This document shows positions 35,343 to 45,785 of a stretch of DNA of 64,000 nucleotides, piece after piece (position 1 is the first letter of the stretch; each line of letters begins with the position of its first letter). Source of the stretch: Posidoniimonas polymericola (lineage in GTDB: Bacteria > Planctomycetota > Planctomycetia > Pirellulales > Lacipirellulaceae). Position numbers and translations under genes: made by a program. The stretch lies in assembly GCF_007859935.1 (NCBI RefSeq), contig NZ_SJPO01000019.1, positions 1 to 64,000 on the forward strand. Direction: 5' to 3'. A model generated the notes under the pieces. It did no database searches. It saw nothing but the letters and a program-made list of their open reading frames with translations, and was not told the DNA's origin.

Positions 35343-36677
35343 TCACTGCTCGGCAAGCAGCGCATGGGCCTTGTGCGCCAGAGTCAGGTGCAACGCGATC
35401 AACGGCCCCGCGTACGCCGCCGCGGCCCCGACCGGCCCGTACCAGTTGGCCAGCACAACGCAAGCCGCGATGCTCACGACGGCCGCCAACGCGATCCGCG
35501 AGATCACGTACTGCTGCCGACCCGAGAACTGCAGGCCTATGGGCGCGAGCGAGAAGGTGGTGCTGATGGCGGCCCCGACGGCGATCACGCAGGTCGCCCA
35601 GTAGCCCTGATCGAACCCGGGGCCGTGCAGCCGCAGCAGCGGCCTGGCGAACACAAACACCACCGCCACGAACACCGCCGAGATCGTGCCGAACAGCAGC
35701 CGTCGCTGGCGGGTCAAGCGGGCCAGGCCGGCCCGGTTGTTCTGCTTGAGCATCAACGCCACCCGCGGCAGGTAGAAGCGGTTGGCGGACGTGGAGAACA
35801 GCACGATGAACGCGCCGGTCTGCATCGCCACGGCGAACACCGACGCGTCCGTGTGGAAGTTGGGGCTCAGCTCCAGCACGATCACGCCCGACTGCGCGAT
35901 GGCCGTCATCAAGAGCCCGTGCAGCAACAGCGGAGTCGACTCCCGCAGCCACGCGCGGGCGTCGTACCGGGGAGCGCCGTTGTGGGGGACGGGCTGATCC
36001 GTGCGGCGGGGGAGCCGCAGCCGCAGCAGCCAGCCCATCATCAGGGTCACGCCGAGCCACGCCGCCAGGAAGCTGAGGCTGGCCGTCGCGCCGGAGGCCG
36101 CGCCGTGCAGCCGCCACGCCAGCAGGTTGGCGGCGATCATCAGCAGCGGCAACGCCACGCGGTACAACGCGGCGGCGGCCACCGGTGCGCCGGCGGCCGT
36201 GACGGACTCCAGCAGCACCGAGAAGACCGACAGGATCGGCAGGCACGCCACGATCATCGGGATCGCGAAGTGGCTTCCGAGGTGGTTCAGCATCAGGGCC
36301 GACTCGACGGCCGAGTCGACCAGCAGGCAGATCGCGACGCTCACCGCGAACGTCGTGAGCAGGGCGAAACGCAGGAAACCAGCCAGGTGGGCCCGCTCAC
36401 CATGGTGCAGGTGCACCGGGACGATCTTCAGCGACAGCTTCTCGAGGCCCAGCGGCGCGATCGACGCCAGCAGCAGCAGCGTCGACACGCCGACGTTGTA
36501 GTCGTTGAAGTCCTCGCGGGTCAGGTTGCGGGCGAGGTAGATATTCAGGCTGTAGAACAGCACGTAGCCGACCGCCGAGAGCACGCCCAGCACCACCGGC
36601 CCCAGGCCGGCCTCCGCCGCGTCCCAATCGGAGTTGGGGTCGGGGTCCTCGATCGGGTTGTTCGGCGAGCGTAGCAT
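35343..36677 (-). CDS. Polysaccharide flippase (Wzx/MATE-like)
   Basis: A 444-residue polytopic membrane protein with about twelve to fourteen hydrophobic helices, of the lipid-linked oligosaccharide flippase type (MOP superfamily). The opening LGPVVLGVLSAVGYVLFYSLNIYLARNL then TREDFNDYNVG is the usual first helix and loop of this family. No adjacent glycan genes lie beside it, so its substrate is unknown. The following gene on the same strand is the symporter, separated by the paired-hairpin element. Confidence 0.85.
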   Translation of the reverse strand: MLRSPNNPIEDPDPNSDWDAAEAGLGPVVLGVLSAVGYVLFYSLNIYLARNLTREDFNDYNVGVSTLLLLASIAPLGLEKLSLKIVPVHLHHGERAHLAGFLRFALLTTFAVSVAICLLVDSAVESALMLNHLGSHFAIPMIVACLPILSVFSVLLESVTAAGAPVAAAALYRVALPLLMIAANLLAWRLHGAASGATASLSFLAAWLGVTLMMGWLLRLRLPRRTDQPVPHNGAPRYDARAWLRESTPLLLHGLLMTAIAQSGVIVLELSPNFHTDASVFAVAMQTGAFIVLFSTSANRFYLPRVALMLKQNNRAGLARLTRQRRLLFGTISAVFVAVVFVFARPLLRLHGPGFDQGYWATCVIAVGAAISTTFSLAPIGLQFSGRQQYVISRIALAAVVSIAACVVLANWYGPVGAAAAYAGPLIALHLTLAHKAHALLAEQ

Positions 36678-36777
36678 TCGGCCTCGACAACTCGGGGGAC
36701 GCCGCGAGCCGCGTCCGAAGCTTAGAGTATAGACTGCCCGCGCGCGAGAGGAGATGGGGTTCGGACCGCCTTAGCGT

Positions 36778-37752
36778 TCAGGGCGGAGCCGGATCGCCAG
36801 GAGAGCGAGCGGCCCGCCAACGCCGGCACAGGTCGGCCGCGGCGTCGGGCCAGTCGGGCAACAAAAACTCGAAGCCCGACTCGAGCAGCTGCCCGGGCAC
36901 GACGCGACGGCTCTTGAGCACCAACTCGGTCTCGGTCCGCAGGAAGACCGCTCCGACCTCGAGCATCCACTGCGTGCTCGGCAGGCCGACTCCCGTCCCC
37001 CAAGCCCGTCGCAGCCCGTACATGAACTCACGGTTGGGCAACGGGTGCGGCGAGGCGACATTGACGGCGCCGGCGAGAGAATCGTGTTCGAGGATCCAGT
37101 CGACCGCGCGGACGAAGTCGACGTCGTGCACCCACGACACGTACTGCCGCCCGTCGCCGTTGGTCCCGCCGAGCCCCTTGCGGACCAGGCCCAGCATCGT
37201 GTCGAACACGCCGCCGCGGTCGGGGCTCATCGTCATTGCCGAGCGGAGCAGCACCAGCCGCGTGCCCGGCAGGTTGAACGACTCGGCTGCGCGTTCCCAC
37301 TGGGACGCCACGTCGATGCTGAACCGCCAGGTGTCGGGCGCGTTAGGTTCTTCGCCGCCCAGGACGCCGGTCGCCTCGTCGTTGGCGGCGTCGTAGCGGT
37401 GGGCGTAGATCGTGGCGGTGCTCGCCTGCAGCCAAGTTTTGGGCGCAGACTGACAGCGTTCGATCGCCTGGCCGACCGCGCGGGTCGAGTCGATTCGAGA
37501 GTCCAGGATCTCGCGCCGGTTGGCCGCGTTGTAGCGGCAGTTGACGCTGCGGCCCGCCAGGTTGATCACGGCGTCGGCGCCCTCGAGCTCGCCGGCCCAA
37601 TCGCCGACCGTCTGGCCGTCCCAGGCCACGGTACGCCAAGGCGCCGGGGCGGGGCGGCGGCTCAGTACGACGACCTCGTGCCCGTCGGACGTCATCTCCC
37701 GCGCGAGGAGCGTGCCTACCTGTCCACTGCCGCCGGGGAGAACGATTTTCAT
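36778..37752 (-). CDS. TIGR01777 family NAD(P)-binding epimerase-like protein
   Basis: A 324-residue extended-SDR protein of the TIGR01777/YfcH type. GGSGQVGTLLAREM (7-20) is the nucleotide loop, VINLAGRSVNCRY (about 63-75) is diagnostic for the family, LQASTATIYAHRYD carries the Ser/Tyr region, and the C-terminal DUF1731-like part includes VLKSRRVVPGQLLESGFEF. Function in bacteria is not defined; a plant homologue acts in chloroplast division. Confidence 0.88.
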   Translation of the reverse strand: MKIVLPGGSGQVGTLLAREMTSDGHEVVVLSRRPAPAPWRTVAWDGQTVGDWAGELEGADAVINLAGRSVNCRYNAANRREILDSRIDSTRAVGQAIERCQSAPKTWLQASTATIYAHRYDAANDEATGVLGGEEPNAPDTWRFSIDVASQWERAAESFNLPGTRLVLLRSAMTMSPDRGGVFDTMLGLVRKGLGGTNGDGRQYVSWVHDVDFVRAVDWILEHDSLAGAVNVASPHPLPNREFMYGLRRAWGTGVGLPSTQWMLEVGAVFLRTETELVLKSRRVVPGQLLESGFEFLLPDWPDAAADLCRRWRAARSPGDPAPP

Positions 37753-37848
37753 GGGGAGGGCTCGCGGGGTGAGGGGGGCGGGCGCCGCGCGGGCGGGCCG
37801 CTACCTGTTCAGACACAGGCCGGGCGTTGAAGTTCGCCCCGCGAGGCG

Positions 37849-38517
37849 CTACAGCCCTTCGACAATCGGCAGCAATTCGTCTAGGCGGTCGATGCGGAAC
37901 TCGTAGCCGACTTCGTTGCACTCTTCTTCGCCGCCGTAGCCGTACGCGGCCCAGCAGGCGCGGAGGCCGGCGTTCTTGGCGAACCGCAGGTCCGAGGCCG
38001 TGTCGCCGACCATCAGCGTGCTCTCCGGTCGGGCGTCGGGAAAGGCGGCCCGGATCGCGCCGGCATACAGCGCCGGGTCGGGCTTCTTGGGCAGCACGCC
38101 GTTGTCGCCAAAGATGTGCTGGACGAGGCCGTCCATGCCGAGCTGACGGAGCGAGTGGGTGATCGCCTCCGGGCTCTTGTTGCTGACGATCGCCACCGGG
38201 CAGACCTCACCGCACGCGGCGACTGTGTCGGCCGCGTCTGGGAACGCCTCGACCAGGGTTTCCGCGGCCTCGTGGTAGATCGCCCGGTAGTGCTGCTGCC
38301 AGTCGTCGAGTTCCTCGCCGCCGAGTTCTTCGCCCCGCGGGTGCAACGCCCGCAGCGTATCGTGCAGCGAGATCCCACGGCCGATGGCGTGCGAAACGAG
38401 CTCCGGCTCGAGCTCAATCTGCCCTCGCTCGCGGAACACGCCGGTCAGCGAGTGGCTGATCGCCTGGTGCGTGGCGCAGAGTGTGCCGTCGTAGTCGAAG
38501 ATGATGAGGGAGGGCAT
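37849..38517 (-). CDS. HAD-family phosphatase (Gph-like)
   Basis: A 222-residue HAD hydrolase. The nucleophile motif is FDYDGTLC (7-14, with the two Asp), motif II is IVSNKS, motif III the lysine in LPKKPDP, and motif IV VGDTASDLRFAKNAG. The helical cap between motifs I and II fits phosphoglycolate phosphatase or pyrophosphatase PpaX-type enzymes. ATG 38517 is chosen directly before the first strand; the frame upstream crosses an inverted repeat. Confidence 0.88.
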   Translation of the reverse strand: MPSLIIFDYDGTLCATHQAISHSLTGVFRERGQIELEPELVSHAIGRGISLHDTLRALHPRGEELGGEELDDWQQHYRAIYHEAAETLVEAFPDAADTVAACGEVCPVAIVSNKSPEAITHSLRQLGMDGLVQHIFGDNGVLPKKPDPALYAGAIRAAFPDARPESTLMVGDTASDLRFAKNAGLRACWAAYGYGGEEECNEVGYEFRIDRLDELLPIVEGL

Positions 38518-38565
38518 GCGGGGAGGGCGGGGCGGCAGGGGGGCGAGCGTTGAGGCTGCAGGCTG

Positions 38566-38648
38566 GTAGGCCGGAACAAGCGGCAGCGCTGTTCCGGCGC
38601 TTCCGGGCTGAAACTGCCGGAACAGCGCTAACGCTTGTTCCGGCCTAC
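38566..38648. repeat. Near-perfect 33-bp stem inverted repeat
   Basis: Arms 38566-38598 and 38616-38648 begin and end GTAGGCCGGAACAAGCG / CGCTTGTTCCGGCCTAC and differ at two internal positions, with a 17-base loop. It separates the HU-fusion gene from the HAD gene, both on the minus strand, and could end transcription or be a mobile miniature repeat. Confidence 0.85.
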
Positions 38649-38654
38649 GCGACT

Positions 38655-39278
38655 CTAGTAGCAGTGCATGATCGAACGAGTCGCACAGCATTCAGGACAA
38701 AGGAAGACGTAGAGCATTCCAACGTCACCGATGCAGAACTTGCCACCGATCGAATCCAATTGCCCGTAGAACTGCATTTCGCTTCCGCAGCAAACGGGCG
38801 TTTCCGGGTATTGGATCCAATCCGGATCGCCTCCAAGTTTGAGCCTTTGCTCGTCGTGGTACGTATCGCTAATCCCCGCATTGAGTAGATCACTCGGGTC
38901 AGGGGAGAGCTTGATCTGCGGCAACTTCTCCCGTGACGAGTTACCTGAGGTCTCTTGCGGCCCGGCGGGAGCGCCCGCGGCAAACGACTCCTTGGCTGCC
39001 GTGTCCAACGTGAATTCAATCTCGGGCGGCGCTTTGAACTCGACCGCCTTGCCCGTGAATGGATTTGTACCAAGTTGAGACGGCGGTTGGACGACCTTGA
39101 ACTTGCCGAACCCAGGCAGCACAAACCCCTCACCGGCCTCTTCGTAGGCAGTGCTGGCGAGCGCCTTTAACAGTTTGACGACCGACTCCGGGGCGATGCC
39201 GGTTTTCTGCGACAGTTTCGCGACGAGCTTGGCCAACTTGCGATCGCCCTCAGTTCGTACGGTGTCGTGCGGAGCCAA
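38655..39278 (-). CDS. HU-like DNA-binding domain fused to a Cys-rich YwqG/DUF1963-like domain
   Basis: A 207-residue protein with two parts. Residues ~13-92 match the HU/IHF fold: LAKLVAKLSQKTGIAPESVV, FVLPGFGKFKVV and the DNA-arm region GTNPFTGKAVEFK. After a Ser/Gly/Pro linker (~95-140), residues 146-207 read LKLGGDPDWIQ, CCGSEMQFYGQLDS, FCIGDVGMLYVFLCPEC and end CATRSIMHCY. That resembles the C-terminal end of DUF1963/YwqG proteins and has seven cysteines (two adjacent pairs), possibly a metal site. The start is a TTG with GGGAG about ten bases upstream. It lies just downstream of acnA. Confidence 0.7.
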   Translation of the reverse strand: MAPHDTVRTEGDRKLAKLVAKLSQKTGIAPESVVKLLKALASTAYEEAGEGFVLPGFGKFKVVQPPSQLGTNPFTGKAVEFKAPPEIEFTLDTAAKESFAAGAPAGPQETSGNSSREKLPQIKLSPDPSDLLNAGISDTYHDEQRLKLGGDPDWIQYPETPVCCGSEMQFYGQLDSIGGKFCIGDVGMLYVFLCPECCATRSIMHCY

Positions 39279-39340
39279 AACCGCGGCTCCCGCCGCGGGC
39301 TGCTCTTGCTAGCGCCCAGCGCCCTCCAACCAGCGCCGGG

Positions 39341-42127
<2,787 letters not shown>

Positions 42128-42365
42128 AGCGAACTTGCGGTGGGGTAAAAGGAAGGGTGTCGGGGCTGGCCGCCGTGAGAGCGATGATAGCGGATTCGGC
42201 CCCGAGCGCGGAGTGGCCCGGCGCCGCGAAATGGGGGAGCGGCGACGCACTCACCCAGGTATATTGCGGCCTGGCGGGGAGCCCCGTCAGAGCCCCGGGA
42301 GAACCCGCGGAGAGCGTAGTGGACTAGTCGCCTACGCCGCGACACCGCAAATCAATGGAGATAGC

Positions 42366-43118
42366 ATGCCCCGCCCGCTCGTTGCATTCTGCCTGGGGAT
42401 CGCCCTGCTCACCGCGGCGTGCCGCTGCCCAGCCGCCGCCTACATCAAGTTCGACGGCGTCGACGGCGAGAGCACCGACCGCGGCCACGAGGGCTGGTCG
42501 GACCTCACGGCGTTTTCGGTAGACTACCGTGGCGGGACCACTCAGGCCGCCTCAATAGCAATGCGGTTCTCGATGCAGGCCGACAAGTCGTACCCGGAGC
42601 TGGTCGAGGGCGTCGGGCGCCGGGGGCTGTACGACACGATTGAAGTCGACCTCACCGACGAGGCCGGCGGGCAGCTGTTTGCCTACGAGCTCCGCCGCGG
42701 CGGGGTCACCGACCTCTCAATCGTGCACGACGCCTACGGCGGCGCGCGGCTGGTGGGCACGCTGATCACCCAGGAGATGTCCATCGAGCACGTCCCGTCC
42801 GGCGCCCAGACCCTGTGGGACTACTCCGGCACGGCGGCCGGCTTCGCGCCGCTGCCGGGCGACTTCGACTACGACGGCGATGTCGACGCGGACGACTACG
42901 CCAAGTGGCGGGAAAACTACGCCACCATGATGGGCAACATAGGCGGCGGCCCCGACGCCAACGCCGACGGCCGCGTCGATATGGCGGACTACACCGTGTG
43001 GCGGGCCAACTACTCCGGCCCGAACCTGCTCGGCCCCGCCGCCGCTCCCGAGCCGATGACGCTCGCCCTGGCGTTGCTGCTCGCCCCCGCGGCACTAGTA
43101 CGCCGCAAACGCCGCTAG
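42366..43118 (+). CDS. Hcp-like secreted protein with dockerin-like repeats and PEP-CTERM tail
   Basis: A 250-residue exported protein. A signal peptide ends near CRCPAAA (about residue 24). Next comes YIKFDGVDGESTDRGHEGW, strikingly like the opening of Hcp, the tube protein of type VI secretion, and the ~130-residue domain fits Hcp length. Two dockerin-like motifs follow (DYDGDVDADDYAKWRENY; DANADGRVDMADYTVWRANY), then PEPMTLALALLLAPAALVRRKRR, a PEP-CTERM signal. No type VI genes are nearby, so this is probably a surface protein using the Hcp fold. GGAGA lies five bases before the ATG. Confidence 0.85.
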   Translation: MPRPLVAFCLGIALLTAACRCPAAAYIKFDGVDGESTDRGHEGWSDLTAFSVDYRGGTTQAASIAMRFSMQADKSYPELVEGVGRRGLYDTIEVDLTDEAGGQLFAYELRRGGVTDLSIVHDAYGGARLVGTLITQEMSIEHVPSGAQTLWDYSGTAAGFAPLPGDFDYDGDVDADDYAKWRENYATMMGNIGGGPDANADGRVDMADYTVWRANYSGPNLLGPAAAPEPMTLALALLLAPAALVRRKRR

Positions 43119-43130
43119 GCTGCGCACAAG

Positions 43131-43209
43131 TAACCCATGGCGGAAGCCTTGGGGTAGGAGTTTGCCAGCGGCTTGCGGCCGGAATCCCCACGGCTTCCGC
43201 CGTGGGTTA
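43131..43209. repeat. Double inverted-hairpin element after Hcp-like gene
   Basis: TAACCCATGGCGGAAGCC (from 43131) is mirrored by GGCTTCCGCCGTGGGTTA (ending 43209), 22 of 24 positions complementary over the full arms. The right arm is also a hairpin by itself (CCCACGGC/GCCGTGGG). A related element follows the next gene. Confidence 0.7.
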
Positions 43210-43293
43210 ATGCTAGCGGGCAAGCCGATGGATGTGGTTCGACGCGGCCGCCCTGTGCTACCCTGCCGGCTCCATCATCCCGAGGGCTCATGC

Positions 43294-44094
43294 ATGCGAT
43301 TCCAACTGCTTTTCATGCCGCTTCGAATGCTCTCGTTGTTGGCTTGCTGCTCAGTCGCCGCCGCCGGGCCGCTGGTGTACCGGTTCGAGGGAGAGGTGAA
43401 CCGCGTCGAAGAAGGCGCCGCCCACGGGATCGCGCTCGGCGATTCAGTCTCCGGGTATATCTCGCACGATCCGAACGTCGAGAGTTTCTACCAAATTATC
43501 GTACCCTTAGACCCAGATAATGACCTAACGGATGATCGGAAGGTGGTAGTGTGCGATCCCCTCTGCGACTTTGGAGTGGATGACGAGGTGGTGGGGGCAA
43601 CCTACTTTCTTGCCGAACTCGGTTTCAGTGTCGGCGACAGTTTCCGGCTGGAGCAGCAAGCAGCCATCGGTGTGGGACCGTACTCGGAGCAGGATTCCGC
43701 TGACTTAGGGTTCCTCGCCGCACCGGCGCCCGTGCAGGTCTGGAGTTTGGGTAAGCTTGCCTCCCACTTGTCCCTGTTTCCTGCGGGTCCATTGCAACTC
43801 AACCCGTGGGCGGTTCTCCTTTTTGAAGACTTGCCGTATACGCCGCCTCGTTGGGAGAACGAGTGGACTGGAGAGCCTCTGTTGGCAATTCAGGACGTGT
43901 CGCCGCTAACCGATGCGGGGGGCATGATCAGTGGACTGATTGGCTTCTCCTCGAGAACGCCACCGTTTCACCGCGACTTGGAATCGGAGGTGTCCTTCAT
44001 TATTACGAGCATCGTGCTCGTTCCCACGCCGCCCGCGGAGTTGCTCCTGCTGGTTGCGGTGGGCTGGGCAGCTTCGGGCCGCGCACGCCGCTAG
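43294..44094 (+). CDS. Exported protein with PEP-CTERM-like tail
   Basis: A 266-residue protein with a signal peptide (MRFQLLFMPLRMLSLLACCSVAAA) and no named domain. The middle has beta-rich sequence with two close cysteines (VCDPLCDFG). The end, PTPPAELLLLVAVGWAASGRARR, is a PEP-CTERM-like sorting tail in which PEP reads PTPPAE. No dockerin-like repeat is present, unlike the other such proteins here. GC content is somewhat lower than that of the neighbours. ATG 43294 is set by the signal peptide. Confidence 0.75.
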   Translation: MRFQLLFMPLRMLSLLACCSVAAAGPLVYRFEGEVNRVEEGAAHGIALGDSVSGYISHDPNVESFYQIIVPLDPDNDLTDDRKVVVCDPLCDFGVDDEVVGATYFLAELGFSVGDSFRLEQQAAIGVGPYSEQDSADLGFLAAPAPVQVWSLGKLASHLSLFPAGPLQLNPWAVLLFEDLPYTPPRWENEWTGEPLLAIQDVSPLTDAGGMISGLIGFSSRTPPFHRDLESEVSFIITSIVLVPTPPAELLLLVAVGWAASGRARR

Positions 44095-44102
44095 GGCCCA
44101 CC

Positions 44103-44223
44103 AGCAACCCATGGCGGAAGTGGCGAGCCCGCCCCCAGCTAGAGGCCTGCGGCCGGGGTGCTTTAGAAGTACCCACGCTCGCGTTTGCGGCCGAAAGCCC
44201 TACGGCTTCCGCCGAAGGTTGCT
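44103..44223. repeat. Inverted-repeat element after second PEP-CTERM-like gene
   Basis: AGCAACCCATGGCGGAAG (44103-44120) pairs with CTTCCGCCGAAGGTTGCT (44206-44223), with the same AACCCATGGCGGAAG and CGGCTTCCGCCG core as the 43131-43209 element and a shared TTGCGGCCG inside. A divergent copy of the same family, again directly 3' of a PEP-CTERM-type gene. Confidence 0.6.
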
Positions 44224-44357
44224 GGGGAGGGGAAGGTAGGGGCTCGTCCGCGTTGCGCTATTTGTTGGCTAGCAATTGCCGCGGCGATCGATCAAGCTAG
44301 CGGGCTCGGCTTGTTCCGTTTCTCTTCGCGGTGTTTCTTCGCTGATGTGGTCTGTGT

Positions 44358-45725
44358 ATGCCTGTTGCTGGTGACCCCTACGCCCTGACGCCGGAAAAGG
44401 TCCGGGAGCCGCCGGCGTCGCTGCTGGGGCAGCTCGGCTACTGCGGGCCTGGGTTTGTGCTGTCGGCCTCGATTGTTGGCTCGGGCGAGTTGATCGCCAC
44501 CACGACGCTTGGCGCTACGGCTGGGTTTATCGTGCTGTGGGTGATCATCCTGAGCTGCGTAGTGAAGGTGGCGTTGCAGCTCGAGTTCGGCCGGCACACC
44601 ATCCTCTCGGGCCGCACGCCGCTGGAGTCGATCAACCGGCTGCCCGGCCCAAAGCCGGCCGGCGCGCACTGGACGATCTGGGGCTGGTTCCTGCTGCAGC
44701 CGCTCAAGATTGCGCAGATGGCCGGCATTGTCGGCGCGGTGGCATTGGTGCTGAACCTGGTTGTGCCGCAGATTTCCGTGCCGTTGTGGTGCTGGGTGAG
44801 CGCCGGAGTAGTGGGGCTGCTGGTCTCGCTGGAGCGGTACCGGATGATCGAGCGGAGCTCGCTCGCGCTGCTCGTCTTGTTCACGCTGCTGACCCTGACC
44901 TCGGTGGCGGCGCTGCAGTGGACCGAGTACGCCATCAGTGGGGACCAGGTGCTGAGCGGGCTGTCGTTTCAATTGCCGGCCGCGGCCACGATGGTGGTGT
45001 TCGCGGCGTTCGGCCTGACCGGCGTCGGCGGGGACGAGATCATCCAGTACGGGTACTGGTTGCTGGAGAAGGGCTACGCCGCCTACGCCGGCCCGCGCGA
45101 CGAGACCGACGCCTGGCGCGCCCGCGCCCGCGGCTGGATCCGCGTGATGACGCTCGATGCGTTGGCCTCGATGGTCGCCTACACGCTGGTCACCGTGGCG
45201 TTCTTCCTGCTCGGCGCGGCGGTGCTGCACTCGCAGCAGAACGTGCCCGAGGGGAACGCCCTGATCGAGAGCCTCGCCCACATGTACACCGACACGCTCG
45301 GCGCCTGGGCGCACTGGCTGTTCCTGCTGGGGGCGTTTGTTGTCTTGTTCTCGACGCTGTTCAGCGCGATGGCGGCCTGGACCCGGATGTACGCCGACGC
45401 CTTCGCCCAGGTGGGCCTGATCAACTTCCGCGACCAGGCCGAGCGGCGACGCACCGTTTTCTGGCTCGCCTGGGCGTTCGCCTTCTTGTGGGCCGGCATC
45501 TACCTGTTCTTCGAGAAGCCGGTGTGGATGGTCGCCCTTGGCGGCGTGGCGACCGCCGCCATCCTGCTCTTGGTCGTGTTCGCCGCGGTCATCTTCCGCT
45601 ACCGCGACACCGACCAATCGCTGCGGCCCAGCAAGCTCTTCGACGCCGCCCTCTGGTGCAGCATTGTCGCGATTGTCAGCTTCGTGGTGTACGGCCTGGC
45701 AGACTTGGCGAGCAAGTACCTGTAG
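44358..45725 (+). CDS. Nramp-family-like membrane transporter (divergent)
   Basis: A 455-residue polytopic membrane protein with about eleven helices, related to Nramp transporters. The first helix reads GPGFVLSASIVGSGELIATT, where metal-transporting Nramps have DPGN; here SIVGSGE takes its place. The sixth-helix region (VVFAAFGLTGVGGDEIIQYGY) likewise lacks the usual M-P-H metal motif. It is therefore unlikely to be a standard Mn/Fe importer; the substrate is unknown, and Nramp-related magnesium or organic-solute carriers are possibilities. Single gene. Confidence 0.75.
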   Translation: MPVAGDPYALTPEKVREPPASLLGQLGYCGPGFVLSASIVGSGELIATTTLGATAGFIVLWVIILSCVVKVALQLEFGRHTILSGRTPLESINRLPGPKPAGAHWTIWGWFLLQPLKIAQMAGIVGAVALVLNLVVPQISVPLWCWVSAGVVGLLVSLERYRMIERSSLALLVLFTLLTLTSVAALQWTEYAISGDQVLSGLSFQLPAAATMVVFAAFGLTGVGGDEIIQYGYWLLEKGYAAYAGPRDETDAWRARARGWIRVMTLDALASMVAYTLVTVAFFLLGAAVLHSQQNVPEGNALIESLAHMYTDTLGAWAHWLFLLGAFVVLFSTLFSAMAAWTRMYADAFAQVGLINFRDQAERRRTVFWLAWAFAFLWAGIYLFFEKPVWMVALGGVATAAILLLVVFAAVIFRYRDTDQSLRPSKLFDAALWCSIVAIVSFVVYGLADLASKYL

Positions 45726-45785
45726 ATAGCCGCTCGGCCGCAAGGCCGGCGGAGCCCACGGAGGCAGCCATGGGACGAACACCGC

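Noticed and set aside
44292-45782. A 496-codon minus-strand frame opposite the Nramp-like gene
   Set aside because: Antisense shadow with Gln/His/Arg-rich content; the plus strand has coherent membrane helices.
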